DNA of 64,000 bases. Source: Lodderomyces elongisporus. Lineage: Eukaryota > Ascomycota > Pichiomycetes > Serinales > Debaryomycetaceae. The stretch covers positions 3,295,501-3,359,500 of the forward strand of contig NC_083673.1 of NCBI RefSeq assembly GCF_030384665.1, read 5' to 3'. Shown piece by piece: positions 33,257-42,784 of the stretch (within the stretch, counting starts at the first letter, position 1; every line of letters starts with the position of its first letter). Made by a program: the position numbers and the translations under genes. The notes under the pieces were generated by a model. That model was given only the letters and a program-made list of their open reading frames with translations, searched no databases and had not been told where the DNA came from.

Positions 33257-33307
33257 CTGCAAAATACATACACTGGAATTGTTAACTCCTTCATTGACGA
33301 TACTCAT
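28601..33307 (-). CDS. C2H2-type zinc-finger protein, long paralogue (two exons, 1494 aa)
   Basis: Exon 1 is 33272-33307 (12 codons, starting MSIVNEGVNNSS) and exon 2 is 28601-33049. The frame of exon 2 is open to a TAG that is itself the splice acceptor. A TACTAAC lies 5 bases before the acceptor hexamer, and the donor GTATGT is at 33271-33266. The spliced frame then reads KTRSVVRHNLHPAAL onward. Residues about 206-275 match the helical domain of the short paralogue (LNYWEVVHLAHMIPE). Residues about 929-1003 hold two zinc fingers of the same odd type (CRLVDPVTKSAC with RHQEFVH; YKCIYC with HIRRKH). Between and after are low-complexity Gln, Pro and Ser/Thr-Gly stretches, a triplicated KELAxRQREA helix, and a C-terminal polyglutamine of several dozen residues. 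It is probably a nuclear regulator; no function is assigned. Confidence 0.85.
28690..28850 (-). repeat. CAG/CAA polyglutamine tract
   Basis: On the plus strand a run of TGCTGT/TTGCTG units encodes polyglutamine with a few His on the minus strand, near the C-terminus of the long zinc-finger protein. The CAG/CAA interspersion should limit slippage, but length polymorphism is likely. Confidence 0.95.
33050..33271 (-). other. Intron of the long zinc-finger gene, 222 nt
   Basis: The donor GTATGT, a perfect TACTAAC branch site and the acceptor TTAG are all present, and phase 0 is kept on both sides. The intron contains a CTTT microsatellite (33223-33256). Confidence 0.85.
33223..33256. repeat. (CTTT)n microsatellite
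   Basis: Eight or so tandem tetranucleotide units within the intron of the long zinc-finger gene. Confidence 0.9.
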
Positions 33308-34717
33308 GATTCCTTCTAATTTTGCTTTTGAAAATTATTAAAATTATTAAAAGTATCAAATTCCAAAAAAACAACGTAAAAAAAAAGAAATAGCAGACAA
33401 AACAAGCTATGTTGAATCACAGGGGAAGAATGTCTGGTACAACAGCTATATTTTTCTCTCTTGTTTTTTGCTCTGTCCTATTTGATAGCTTACTTGATTT
33501 GATGCTGTATCTGGAGGCAAGCACACTTGGCTTGCACAATAAATATCAGAAGCAGAACAGTGAAAAAAAAAAGAAAATTATAAGTTGGTAATAATGACAC
33601 TATCGAGAATATAACGATCGGCTAGTATAAGCTCCGATGCTTCCCTATATATGATTTTATAAGATAGTTGTAACTAATTGCTTGGTCGATGCTATGGTGT
33701 TACCTTTTTTTTGTTATTGGTCGATGTTTAGTTGGTTTTGCAAATGGTGACCATTCAACCATTCAAAAGACGGTCGTTAAATTCTGTGGTTCTCAAAAAA
33801 TAAATATAAAATATGAAATATAAAATAAAAAATATAAATAAATAAAAATAAAAAAAATTACATATAAAAAGTGTATTAGAATCTGCAACCAGACACATTT
33901 ACACGACCTTTATAAACGGTAGCTGCAACTACAATTTAAATTTTTTTTTTATTTTTTTTTTTTTTTTGGTGTTACTTAAGAAATGAAATAAGATCCACCA
34001 CGATAGAAATTTTTGAACCGCACAATTACTCCATTAGTTTAATGAATGATTTACTTGTGTTGTAAAGATAGTTCAACTATTCACATAGCTTGACCTTGTC
34101 ACTGGCTAATCCTAACCTAAGAATCTCTTTCCTCTCCCCGCCCCCACCCCCACCTTCAAAAAAAAAACGGAAAAAAATAGGAAAAGGAAAAAGAGAAAGA
34201 AAAAATTAATTTTACAATTTACAATTAGAGGTAGACATAAAGCAATTAATTGATGTTACTATTCGTGTCCTGATCGAACTTTTTATAGGGCCTTGCTTTT
34301 GTGTTATGTCAACCATTTTTGCAGCAACACTTTTTTTTTTCCCTGGGGCTCTTATTCTATGGAAACCAACCAAATGAGAAGGCGCAAGAAAAAAGTCTTT
34401 ACGAAAATAAGAGTGAAGAAAATTGAAGAAAATTGGAAAAAACAATTTAAATACAAATGATAAAGGCTAATGTCAGTCCTCAATACTGCCTTTATTTTGT
34501 TGGCAACTAAAGTCTAATGTTCAAGAACCTTTTTTTCTTTTTACATAGTCACAATAGTTTATTCCACACAATGGAAAATGAAATTTTGCTAGTAAATTGA
34601 AAAATTCCAAATAATTTTACCAAGAAACAAAGGAACAAAAGGGCAAGACGACCAAAAAAAGGACAAGGAAATGAAATTTTTGGATTTTCTGAAAATAAAT
34701 CTAAAGTATATAAATAG
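33308..34717. other. Spacer between the long zinc-finger gene and TGL1
   Basis: 1.4 kb with homopolymer runs (for example T-rich 33940-33970, C-rich 34138-34155). A 60-codon frame at 33409-33591 starts with ATG and has a hydrophobic stretch followed by a Lys-rich tail, but nothing supports it as a gene. Confidence 0.5.
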
Positions 34718-36466
34718 TTATCTTAACGCTCCAAAAGAACCACTGCCCGATATGGATGGAGATGGCTCATATTCAAAACTACCCGAAGAACCAAAAGATG
34801 ATCTCTGTCTCTGTCCTTTTCTCTGCCCATTCAACATTTTCAAATACGACCTATTTGGATTATTGTACTCATCTTCAGTTGCTTTGTTGTTGCCACTACT
34901 TTTAAAATGAAGGTCATTAGTCTTGCCAGCATCACCATTATTATCACCCCCATCGATAAAATCAGCAACATCACCATCACCATCGGCACCATCAGCACCA
35001 CTACCACCACCACCATCGGCACCACCACCATCAACACGGGCAACAATGTCCTCAATCAATTTCCCATTTGGATCATTTCGAAACAATCTTGAGTAAACGT
35101 CATCGACGTCCTCCTTGAGATACCTCAATACTTGTTTGAATGTCACGGAAAATGCATCATCACCCCATAAAAGATCCAAATGTTCATAATCTTTGACTGC
35201 ATGTGTACGAGTACTCTTTGGTAGTTGTGATTTCATAACGTCAATGTCCACTAACGAGTCAGCATCCCCGTAGACTAGGCTGATGGGGATCTTGATATTC
35301 TTTAAAGGGTAACTAATTGGGTTCAAGCCAGATAGGAATGAGGAGTCATGGTACATTTGAAAGTTTTTTGCTTGCATAACCTGGAACCAGTGAATAACAC
35401 ATTTGGTACTTGTAGTTGAGTATAAATGTGCATAACTAGCCAATTTTTGTAATTTGGTGATGTTGTATGCTTTCCAATTGAATAACATGTAGTTTGAAAA
35501 ATCAATCATGAAATTGAACAATGGTGGGTACATAATTTTCTGCCAAAACAAGCATGATGGCATCAATACTTTTCTTGAAAATAACAAGTATGTGATGTTG
35601 GGGGATGACTTGAGTAACACATCAAGAAACTTGGAGTAGAGACCGTGTGGTGTTGTTGCCGGCGATATAGCAATCATCTGATCAATCTTGTCATTCAACT
35701 CTGCATTGACAGAGATACTGGCAAATGCTTGCGCACTGCCTTGACTGAAACCGATATAAGTGAGTTTTTGCTTTTTTGTAGCTTTCAAGATGTAGTCTAT
35801 AGTATCTGGTATGTCAAATAAGGCAAATTCGTCGATTGAGAAATTCCAGTACTTTGTTGTGTTTAATTCGTAAAACAAGTGCTTTTGGCTATATTTGTTA
35901 CCTCGATTATTTCCCAACCAGACATCGTATCCCAATTCGTATAATATAAATGGTAAGTTTTGGTACTTTTCAAGCATAGTGACCCAGATTTCACTGCACA
36001 TCAAAAGGCCGTGGTGCAAGTAGACAACTTTGCCATTTGGCCTTCTCTCTCTTTTGCCTTTAATACGGTGAACTGTTAATAAGTAGTTATCCTTGGTGGT
36101 GAGCACCTGAATCTCAATGTCGTATCCGTGTATTTTCGCCATCTCCTGTATGTCGCGAGCATTCAACATTTCAATCATCTTGTTGAACTTTTCTTTGCTA
36201 AAGCCAGACGATGATATATCCTTTGACTTGAGATAGTGGAACTTTGCCTGGTCATCTTCGCCAGCTGCCTCTTCACGCTTGATATCGATTGCATTTGAGG
36301 TGAGGCTAAAGATGTTGCCTGTGACCCATGTGAATAGGGATATAAATGTACTTGGTAACACTGCTGTGATGTTTGTAACAATTATCTCTGCCCATGCAAG
36401 GACAAAGGAAATGATAATAATGGGCCAATCAAAAAGACTTAAACGTCCAATCAATGGTATTGTCAT
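34718..36466 (-). CDS. TGL1: Sterol ester hydrolase / lipase Tgl1
   Basis: 582 aa from the ATG at 36466, which aligns with the yeast Tgl1 start (GRLS motif at 7-10). The longer frame begins only at a TTG. A membrane-anchoring hydrophobic segment covers about 14-48. The alpha/beta-hydrolase core shows HHG at 151-153 (oxyanion hole), GFSQG at 239-243 with nucleophile Ser241, the acid region GDADSLVDI and the catalytic His in YEHLDLLWG. LHHGLLMCS, GNNRGNKYS and DFSIDEFA-type stretches are near identical to Tgl1. Tgl1 hydrolyses steryl esters at lipid droplets; Yeh1 and Yeh2 are the less likely alternatives. The C-terminal 100 residues are Gly/Asp/Ser-rich low complexity. Confidence 0.92.
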   Translation of the reverse strand: MTIPLIGRLSLFDWPIIIISFVLAWAEIIVTNITAVLPSTFISLFTWVTGNIFSLTSNAIDIKREEAAGEDDQAKFHYLKSKDISSSGFSKEKFNKMIEMLNARDIQEMAKIHGYDIEIQVLTTKDNYLLTVHRIKGKRERRPNGKVVYLHHGLLMCSEIWVTMLEKYQNLPFILYELGYDVWLGNNRGNKYSQKHLFYELNTTKYWNFSIDEFALFDIPDTIDYILKATKKQKLTYIGFSQGSAQAFASISVNAELNDKIDQMIAISPATTPHGLYSKFLDVLLKSSPNITYLLFSRKVLMPSCLFWQKIMYPPLFNFMIDFSNYMLFNWKAYNITKLQKLASYAHLYSTTSTKCVIHWFQVMQAKNFQMYHDSSFLSGLNPISYPLKNIKIPISLVYGDADSLVDIDVMKSQLPKSTRTHAVKDYEHLDLLWGDDAFSVTFKQVLRYLKEDVDDVYSRLFRNDPNGKLIEDIVARVDGGGADGGGGSGADGADGDGDVADFIDGGDNNGDAGKTNDLHFKSSGNNKATEDEYNNPNRSYLKMLNGQRKGQRQRSSFGSSGSFEYEPSPSISGSGSFGALR

Positions 36467-36670
36467 CGTCAAGGAGCCCGGATGTAAGGTGTTTATATAT
36501 ATATGTATATATGTATATGTATATATGACTTTTCTTTTTGTATCTATCACTTTTCTGTCTTTATCGCTTTTAAATGTGGAATTCTTTTGAAAACTTGTAA
36601 TGTAAAGGACTCGTCTTTCTGTTTTATCAGCCAAAAATTCATTCTGACGTCAGAAAGTCATGTGAACAAA

Positions 36671-36701
<31 letters not shown>

Positions 36702-36911
36702 GGAGGAAAATAAAAAAATAAAATAAAATTAAAATTAAAATAATGAATAAATAGATATAAGTATATACATATAGCTATATACCTCAAAGGTAATTATAGG
36801 AACAATATTGTAAGCGAATTCCACTGTAGTACCCTTTTTTGTCCGCTTTGTATTTTCTTCTTTTTTTTTTCTTCTTGCTTTGTTGCTCTCTGCAATTTTT
36901 TTTATATATAG

Positions 36912-36919
36912 TCACGTGA
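36912..36919. promoter_or_regulatory. TCACGTGA (Cbf1/bHLH-type E-box)
   Basis: Perfect palindromic E-box about 450 bases upstream of TGL1. Yeast Cbf1 binds RTCACRTG. The same octamer recurs at 44072 and 63353. Confidence 0.4.
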
Positions 36920-37235
36920 TTAGATCAAAGCAAAGTTTGCAAGTGATAATGTTTTTTTTTTTTTTGGCTTATTTGCCAAACTTGTTCATTAGTAAGAAAT
37001 TATCGTCTTAATGGTGGCCTAAGGAAAAGAAAGGAAAAGAAAGGAAAAAACAGATTTTGTCGATAAAAGATACATATGTGCCCAAAGCTCGTGTTGACAA
37101 AAAGTGTCAGTATACTTAAGGCAAAACTAATATATTATTCAACTCCAAGTAAAAATAAATCAAAGAAAAAGGAAAGTTCTAATGGGCTTTGTAAATGAGG
37201 AACCATTATTTGTTGTATTACTAAACGCTTTCAAA

Positions 37236-37266
37236 TGAACGGGAGGGATAATCCACCTCCCGTTCA
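37236..37266. other. Perfect 11-bp inverted repeat with 9-nt loop
   Basis: The arms TGAACGGGAGG and CCTCCCGTTCA flank the loop GATAATCCA, with a T-run two bases after the right arm. It is far more GC-rich than the surrounding sequence. It could be an RNA hairpin or a protein-binding palindrome. Confidence 0.8.
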
Positions 37267-37957
37267 ATTTTTAAAGAAAATTCAAAAGAATAAAGGCAAA
37301 CGAAAAAGGGAAATGAGAAAAAACTTGTGAAGCTGAAAGTCGAAATCATAAACTTGGTCCTTAACTTTAATATAGTCTAATCTGAAATCTTCACAAGTGT
37401 CTTCTTTCTCAAAACTTGTTTTCTCAGTTTTGGGGTTTATTTTTGTCTTCTTTTGGTTCACTCCTTTTTTGGTTTCGATTTATGATGAAAAAAAAATTGA
37501 GCAAAAGAGAGTGCGGGGGGTGGGGCTGCTCACGATTTTATTGGTCAAAAAATGACTCAAATTTTTGATTTTCAGATTGTTTCTCTCTCTCTCTCTCGTT
37601 CTTTTTTTTTTCCATGGTAAACCTAAGGGCCTCAATGCTTTGTGTAACCACCATAGCACGGTTATACACAAATTCTATTTGAAACATATACACACAATGA
37701 TTATGATCAAATTGAGTGATATGGCATTCATACCAATTACCGAGGTTTCTTATATAAGGTAGTATATGTATATATATGTATATAAAAACACATATATACA
37801 TGTTTATTTTGTTTTTTTTTTTTCACATTCACAAATTAGGTAGGACTTTATCTAAACCATCAATATCTCATCAAAACAAATAACCGGAAAACTATTTTTG
37901 TTTTGTGTAATGTAGTGTAATTCACTTCAACTTATTTTGTTGCACCAAACCAAACAA

Positions 37958-37997
37958 GACAAAAGACAAAAGACAAAAGACAAAAGACAAAAGACAA
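37958..37997. repeat. 7-bp tandem repeat (ACAAAAG)n
   Basis: About five to six head-to-tail copies of a GACAAAA unit. Confidence 0.9.
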
Positions 37998-39373
37998 TAG
38001 GCCTGTATTGAATAACAAAACCACTATTGTTGATCAAATAGATTGCAATTGCCAATAACACTCTTACAAGCTGGTTAATATTACAATTTACTTTTTTTTC
38101 TGGTAATAGAATCAATTATTATGATACTGAGCATTGATGAAATTAATTTATATTGAATAGAAACAATAGAAGTAAAATAACAACACAAATTGAGCCCTAG
38201 TTACTGTTTGCATTGTTTTATATTGCGTTTTTATCTTTATTTTCAAAAATTTGAAGTTTTCACTATTGAATATTGGCCATTTTATATTTCCCTACTCTTT
38301 GCTCCCTATTTTTTCCACTTCTATCTAGAGTTTGTTTCCAATTGCTTTTCAACTTTCGAATCCAAATTATTCTATGCAAAGAAAAGACTAGACTTGATTG
38401 CATGTTTACACCAATGTGCAATATCTCGTACTAAATTTTGAACCAACCAGCTTCTTCTGCCTTCACTCTTTTTTCCTTCTGCCCTCTTTTTTTTGTTTTT
38501 TCTTAAATGTCAAAATAACTAAAAGAAATATTAACTAATGAGGTATAATACGAAAAGTTCAAAAAAAAGTAGATTTATCATCATCATGGGGTTGATATAT
38601 GCCAGCTCCTACTACAAGATGTTGACATATCGTCTAGCCAGTTTTCTCTAATTCTTTTTTTTTGTTTGGCATTAAATTTCCACAATCCTTGAAAATTGTT
38701 TAGTTTTTTTTTTTGGATATTGCAGATATTCTATTGTTGTATAATGTTTCATAAATAGTATCCCAATTAATAAGTAATCTTATTACCTTGTTCTTTGGTT
38801 TTTGTTTGATTTTTACTTTTGTTTCCTTTAGTCTCAGTAGTTGATCGATACTCGGAGACGCAATATTAAGATTAACAAAACAAAAAAAAACCTAAAAGAT
38901 GGCCAATAACAGAAGAGCATTAATGTTTATGCAGCAGCAGTACTGGTAGAAAGAGTAGTACCTGCAGCACATACATACAAAGTATATTCCACAACAGCTC
39001 TCTCTGCATTAAATTCACTGTAAACTCAAAGCATAAGTTGCAAAAAGAATGGAATAGAGGGGAAACAGGAGGAAGAATAAGGAGGAAGGGGTTAACACGC
39101 ATCATGAACTAAATGTAATAATAGAATAAGAACAAAACCAGAATAGAAAAAATTAAAATAAATTGAAATAAAAAAGTAAAAGCAAAAAGAAAACAACTTT
39201 CCCCTCCAGCTCGGAATTCAAATAATAGGAGCAGATGGAAGAAACAGACTAAAAAATTTTAAAAAAACAATTGACAAAGGAGGAATAACACAAGTGGTTG
39301 GAATTGAGTTTAATATAAAGCTGGAACTATTTCCACTTGGAGTTTGGCAATTCTCCTAAAGTCTGTTTCTCTT

Positions 39374-39464
39374 TTCTTCTTCTTCTTCTTCTTCTTCTTC
39401 TTCTTCTTCTTCTTCTTCTTCTTCTTCTTCTTCTTCTTCTTCTTCTTCTTCTTCTTCTTCTTCT
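39374..39464. repeat. (TTC)n microsatellite
   Basis: About 30 uninterrupted TTC units roughly 175 bases upstream of the SOD start. Confidence 0.95.
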
Positions 39465-39638
39465 GCTTCTTTTTCTTCTTTTCATTTCAATTTATATTCT
39501 CAATTTGTTATTTCATTCTTTCCTTTCCTTTGGTTTTCTATTTTTTTTTTCATTACTCCCGTCACAAGTAAAAGGAATAACCATTTGGATTAGCTTATAT
39601 ATACATATATATCGTGTTTTAACCGTTTGCTCCACACA

Positions 39639-40382
39639 ATGATTTCATCCGTATTCAAACAAATCGTATTTATTGCCCTTGCATTAGCAGGTGACGCCCC
39701 AGTGCAAACAGATTCATCCAACCAAGAATCTGTTGTTGCTACATTTAGTCCCAAAGGTACTTCTGAGATTTCAGGAACTATCAAATTTAGTCCTGCTAGT
39801 AATGGTTCAGTCTTGGTCTCAGTTGACGTTAGTGGTTTACCCTCATCAGGTGGCCCATTCCCATACCACATCCATGAGGCACTTGTTCCTGAGAATGGCA
39901 ATTGCACTGCAACTGGCGGCCATTTTAATCCATTCAATGGATCGGCCTCGGCTACCGAACCAGCTGCTAAAGAAGTTGGTGACTTGGCTGGAAGACATGG
40001 TAACATCACCACCACCTCAGACTTCAAGACAGAGTATGTTGACAATTATCTTTCCTTGAACCCAGACTCTGAGGCATACTTTGGAAACCTTTCAGTAGTG
40101 ATTCATTCAAGTAACAACTCAAGATTGACATGTGCTAACTTGGAATCTGAAGAAAGTTCTGGCACAAATGGTGGTGATGGTGGTGGTGCAAGTGGATCTA
40201 ACTCAACAACAGGTGGTGGTGGTGCAAGTGGATCTAACTCAACAACAGGTGGTGGTGGTGCAAGCGGATCTAACTCAACAACAGGTAGTGGTGGTGCAAG
40301 TGGATCTTCAACAGCCAACAGTGCCAGTGGTTTGGAGTATGGTGGAATGGTTGTCGCAGCTGCTGTTGCCTTATTGATTTAA
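39639..40382 (+). CDS. GPI-anchored copper-only superoxide dismutase (Sod4/5/6 family)
   Basis: 247 aa from the ATG at 39639. A signal peptide (1-17, ending LALAG) is followed by a SOD domain (about 20-168). Copper ligands are His77, His79, His95 and His156. The zinc ligands of Cu/Zn-SODs are absent: the position before VGDL is Glu112, not His. The electrostatic loop between His156 and Arg162 is almost gone. Cys89-Cys165 should form the disulfide. These are the marks of fungal copper-only SODs such as Candida Sod5, which act at the cell surface on host or environmental superoxide. A Gly/Ser/Thr repeat follows (three to four GGGGASGSNSTT units), then a hydrophobic tail typical of a GPI signal. 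I do not choose between SOD4, SOD5 and SOD6. Confidence 0.93.
   Translation: MISSVFKQIVFIALALAGDAPVQTDSSNQESVVATFSPKGTSEISGTIKFSPASNGSVLVSVDVSGLPSSGGPFPYHIHEALVPENGNCTATGGHFNPFNGSASATEPAAKEVGDLAGRHGNITTTSDFKTEYVDNYLSLNPDSEAYFGNLSVVIHSSNNSRLTCANLESEESSGTNGGDGGGASGSNSTTGGGGASGSNSTTGGGGASGSNSTTGSGGASGSSTANSASGLEYGGMVVAAAVALLI
40185..40310 (+). repeat. In-frame 36-bp tandem repeat in the SOD gene
   Basis: Three near-perfect copies of a Gly-Gly-Gly-Ala-Ser-Gly-Ser-Asn-Ser-Thr-Thr coding unit form the Ser/Thr-rich stalk between the enzyme domain and the GPI signal. Confidence 0.9.
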
Positions 40383-41869
40383 CTGGCTTGATATATATAT
40401 ATATATATATATATAATAAAGTAGATATATGAATTCAATCTGTACCACTAACTTGAAAGTTTTTGAGCTATCATTTCTATTTCGCTTTTTTTGTTTTATC
40501 AAACTAGTTATAATGTCTTATCTTTTGTTGTTGTAAAAAGAAAAGGAATTCGAAGAAAAGGTGTTATCATTCAAGATGGTCGAATTTGTCCATATTTATA
40601 TATCGCCAGCAAAATCCAAAAAAAGTAGAAAGATAAAAAAATCAACTCCTCCACTTGCTTTCAATGGCTTGTTGTGTATTGGTGAGCAAAATATTATTTA
40701 CCTCTTCTGTGAAATTTTATATTCTCATTTTTATCCTTGTTCTAGTTTAGAACTATACATCACCTTTCTCTTTTTGTATAAATCTCAAACTTCAAACAAC
40801 AAACATCAAATACAATTGGAAAACCGAATACCGAATACCGAAAACAAAGAGAATAAAACAGAAACATCTCGAAATTGAATTTTACCTTCAAATTGGAATA
40901 AAAAAAAAGATAAAGAACAACCACTGACTTTTATCTTTGTTTGTTTGTTTCTTTGGTCTTTTTGTTTTTTCTTGTTGATATATTCTCCTTTATTTGTCCA
41001 AAGGCAACCTTGTGTTTAATACAAAGAGTGTTTATCAAAATTTTGGGCTATGAGGTTGCTCTTAGTAATGATCCTGGTAGTTTGCAAACATTTTTGTAAC
41101 TTCCACCACCACCTCCACCTCGACTTCCCTGCCTCCTGTTACCCTCCACAACGAATAATAATAATAATAATAATGATGAAAAAAAAAACACACACAATCA
41201 GAGTTATACGCTTATGTAATCGGACAAAAGGTGGCTTTAACATCTCTAATTACAATTATACGCTTACGTAAGCGTAAAAATATCAATTTCTTTTCAATCT
41301 TTGCACCATCAAGTATCCGATGCTTACAAAAATGAATAATTCATATACAAACATGTATATACATTTATGGGTCTATGAACTTACGTATAATGTAAAGTAC
41401 AATGCACTTGTAAATTTCAGTCACGGCGCTTTCTAAAGGTACAGGGCTGAGTCTATTGTTCGTAAATATGTGTAGTCTTCTTATTTGTTATATTCTAAGC
41501 TTTCTTTTTTCTTTTTTTTTTTATTTTTTTTTTTTTGTGTGTGTGTGTGTTTCTGTCCCCTTAGCACCGTTACATCCATAATTACAAGTGACAGCTTCAT
41601 CTTAGGTAAGCGTATGTCACCTTCACTCCTAAGCCTGGAACGCGTCAAAAAACACAATAATGATGATGAAATGATAACCTTTAGCAAATGGAACTATTTA
41701 TCAAAAGATGCGATAAATAGTGAAGATGTATAAAAAGACAAGCAAGGTACCTGTGATCAATACCCAATTTTTGTTTCGATATAATAATTTGAAATCACAA
41801 ACTTTTCGATTCAACAATATTTAAAGCAAAAGCAAAAGCAGTAGCAAAAGCAAATAATACACAATTACT
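40383..41869. other. Spacer upstream of the seven-span membrane protein gene
   Basis: 1.5 kb. It starts with a (TA)n run (40391-40415) just after the SOD stop. It holds repeated TACGCTTAC motifs (41204-41276, 41606-41614), an AATAAT repeat (about 41154-41175) and a T-run followed by (GT)n near 41509-41550. No gene is supported; the frame at 40561-40878 lacks an ATG start. Confidence 0.5.
41204..41614. promoter_or_regulatory. Cluster of TACGCTTAC motifs including an 18-bp palindrome
   Basis: TTATACGCTTATGTAA (41204-41219) and TTATACGCTTACGTAA (41256-41271) differ at one base. The second is part of the perfect palindrome TACGCTTACGTAAGCGTA at 41259-41276. A further GTAAGCGTA is at 41606-41614. 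The palindrome centre TTACGTAA matches bZIP (Yap-type) sites. It lies 250-670 bases upstream of the gene at 41870. Confidence 0.55.
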
Positions 41870-42784
41870 ATGCAAGTACAGTACAAGTCCCAGTGGGAAG
41901 TTACCAGTGGTTTTCAAGTCGGCTTTTTTGCAATGTTTTTCTTTGCCTTTATTTACTTGACTATACTAAAGATTCGTCAGCATGCCAAATTGAGACTGAT
42001 AATTGCTTTCTTCATACTCGCGTTTATATTCAATGTGTTAAAGATTGTTGGTGGTATAACGGGATTGGTCTTGCTTAAGTCAACTAATTTCAACGAGACT
42101 TTGTTCATTGTGACCTACATTTTTGACTCGATTAGTTTGGGGTTGGTGTTGAGAGCAATCAGTTCATTGGTGCAACATATGTTCAAACAAAACAGACAAC
42201 AATCAGCATCAAGAAACAAATTTGCATTTCCATCGCAATATGGAAATTCCGATCATGATTCAAACAACACCGAGTTGAAAACAGGTGATGTTGAAACTGG
42301 ATATGACAATCAATACAATGAGGCAGTTGATAATAGTCTGGTTGAAAGCGAGGACGAACTCACTTCCAAAAACCCACTTAATCCATTCCGTTTAGTAACA
42401 CTCTTGATACTTGCCGCAGTGGTGTCTAGTGCCGTGGGCTACAGTTTGCTCAGTAATGACACAAGCATGTCAACTGCACAGAATTTGGTTCGTGCGGCAG
42501 TAGTATTATTTTCGATTGGCACTTTGGCATTGATAGCCAGTTTGGTATATATTTGGTCACACGGCGCAGAGTCACTCGTTGTTGCGCCACTACTTATTGC
42601 CGCATTGGTGGTATTGATTGTGAGATGCTCATATTCCTTATTAACTGCTTTCCATGGAATTCATTTCAATGAACCAAGCAAGTATATGTTGATATTTGGA
42701 GATTACAAGTACTATACCTTCTTGGGGTTATTGACTGAAGGGATTGCTAATGTGCTAATGTTAGCTGCATTCTCCCAATGGTAA
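41870..42784 (+). CDS. Seven-span integral membrane protein, unknown function
   Basis: 304 aa. Seven hydrophobic segments are visible at about 14-34, 42-65, 77-100, 173-193, 206-228, 236-259 and 283-301. A polar cytosol-like loop (102-168) between spans 3 and 4 is rich in Asn, Asp and Glu. The first residues are polar with no signal peptide. The topology recalls fungal seven-span families such as DUF7702 or RTA1-like proteins, but I see no RTA1 signature and cannot assign a family. The upstream region has a striking repeated motif, suggesting tight regulation. Confidence 0.75.
   Translation: MQVQYKSQWEVTSGFQVGFFAMFFFAFIYLTILKIRQHAKLRLIIAFFILAFIFNVLKIVGGITGLVLLKSTNFNETLFIVTYIFDSISLGLVLRAISSLVQHMFKQNRQQSASRNKFAFPSQYGNSDHDSNNTELKTGDVETGYDNQYNEAVDNSLVESEDELTSKNPLNPFRLVTLLILAAVVSSAVGYSLLSNDTSMSTAQNLVRAAVVLFSIGTLALIASLVYIWSHGAESLVVAPLLIAALVVLIVRCSYSLLTAFHGIHFNEPSKYMLIFGDYKYYTFLGLLTEGIANVLMLAAFSQW

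Larger units (their letters stand above)
36467..39638. other. Large divergent spacer (3.2 kb) between TGL1 and the SOD gene
   Basis: No long ATG frame of ordinary composition is present. Contents include a TCACGTGA site (36912-36919), a perfect hairpin (37236-37266), a 7-base tandem repeat (37958-37997) and a minus-strand open frame without ATG (38927-39025). A (TTC)n tract lies at 39374-39464. It probably contains extended promoter sequence for one or both flanking genes, possibly with a non-coding RNA. Confidence 0.5.

Noticed and set aside
40561..40878. 105-codon frame downstream of the SOD gene
   Set aside because: It opens at a GTG, has a single internal early ATG, and its second half is repeat-derived Asn/Lys/Glu.
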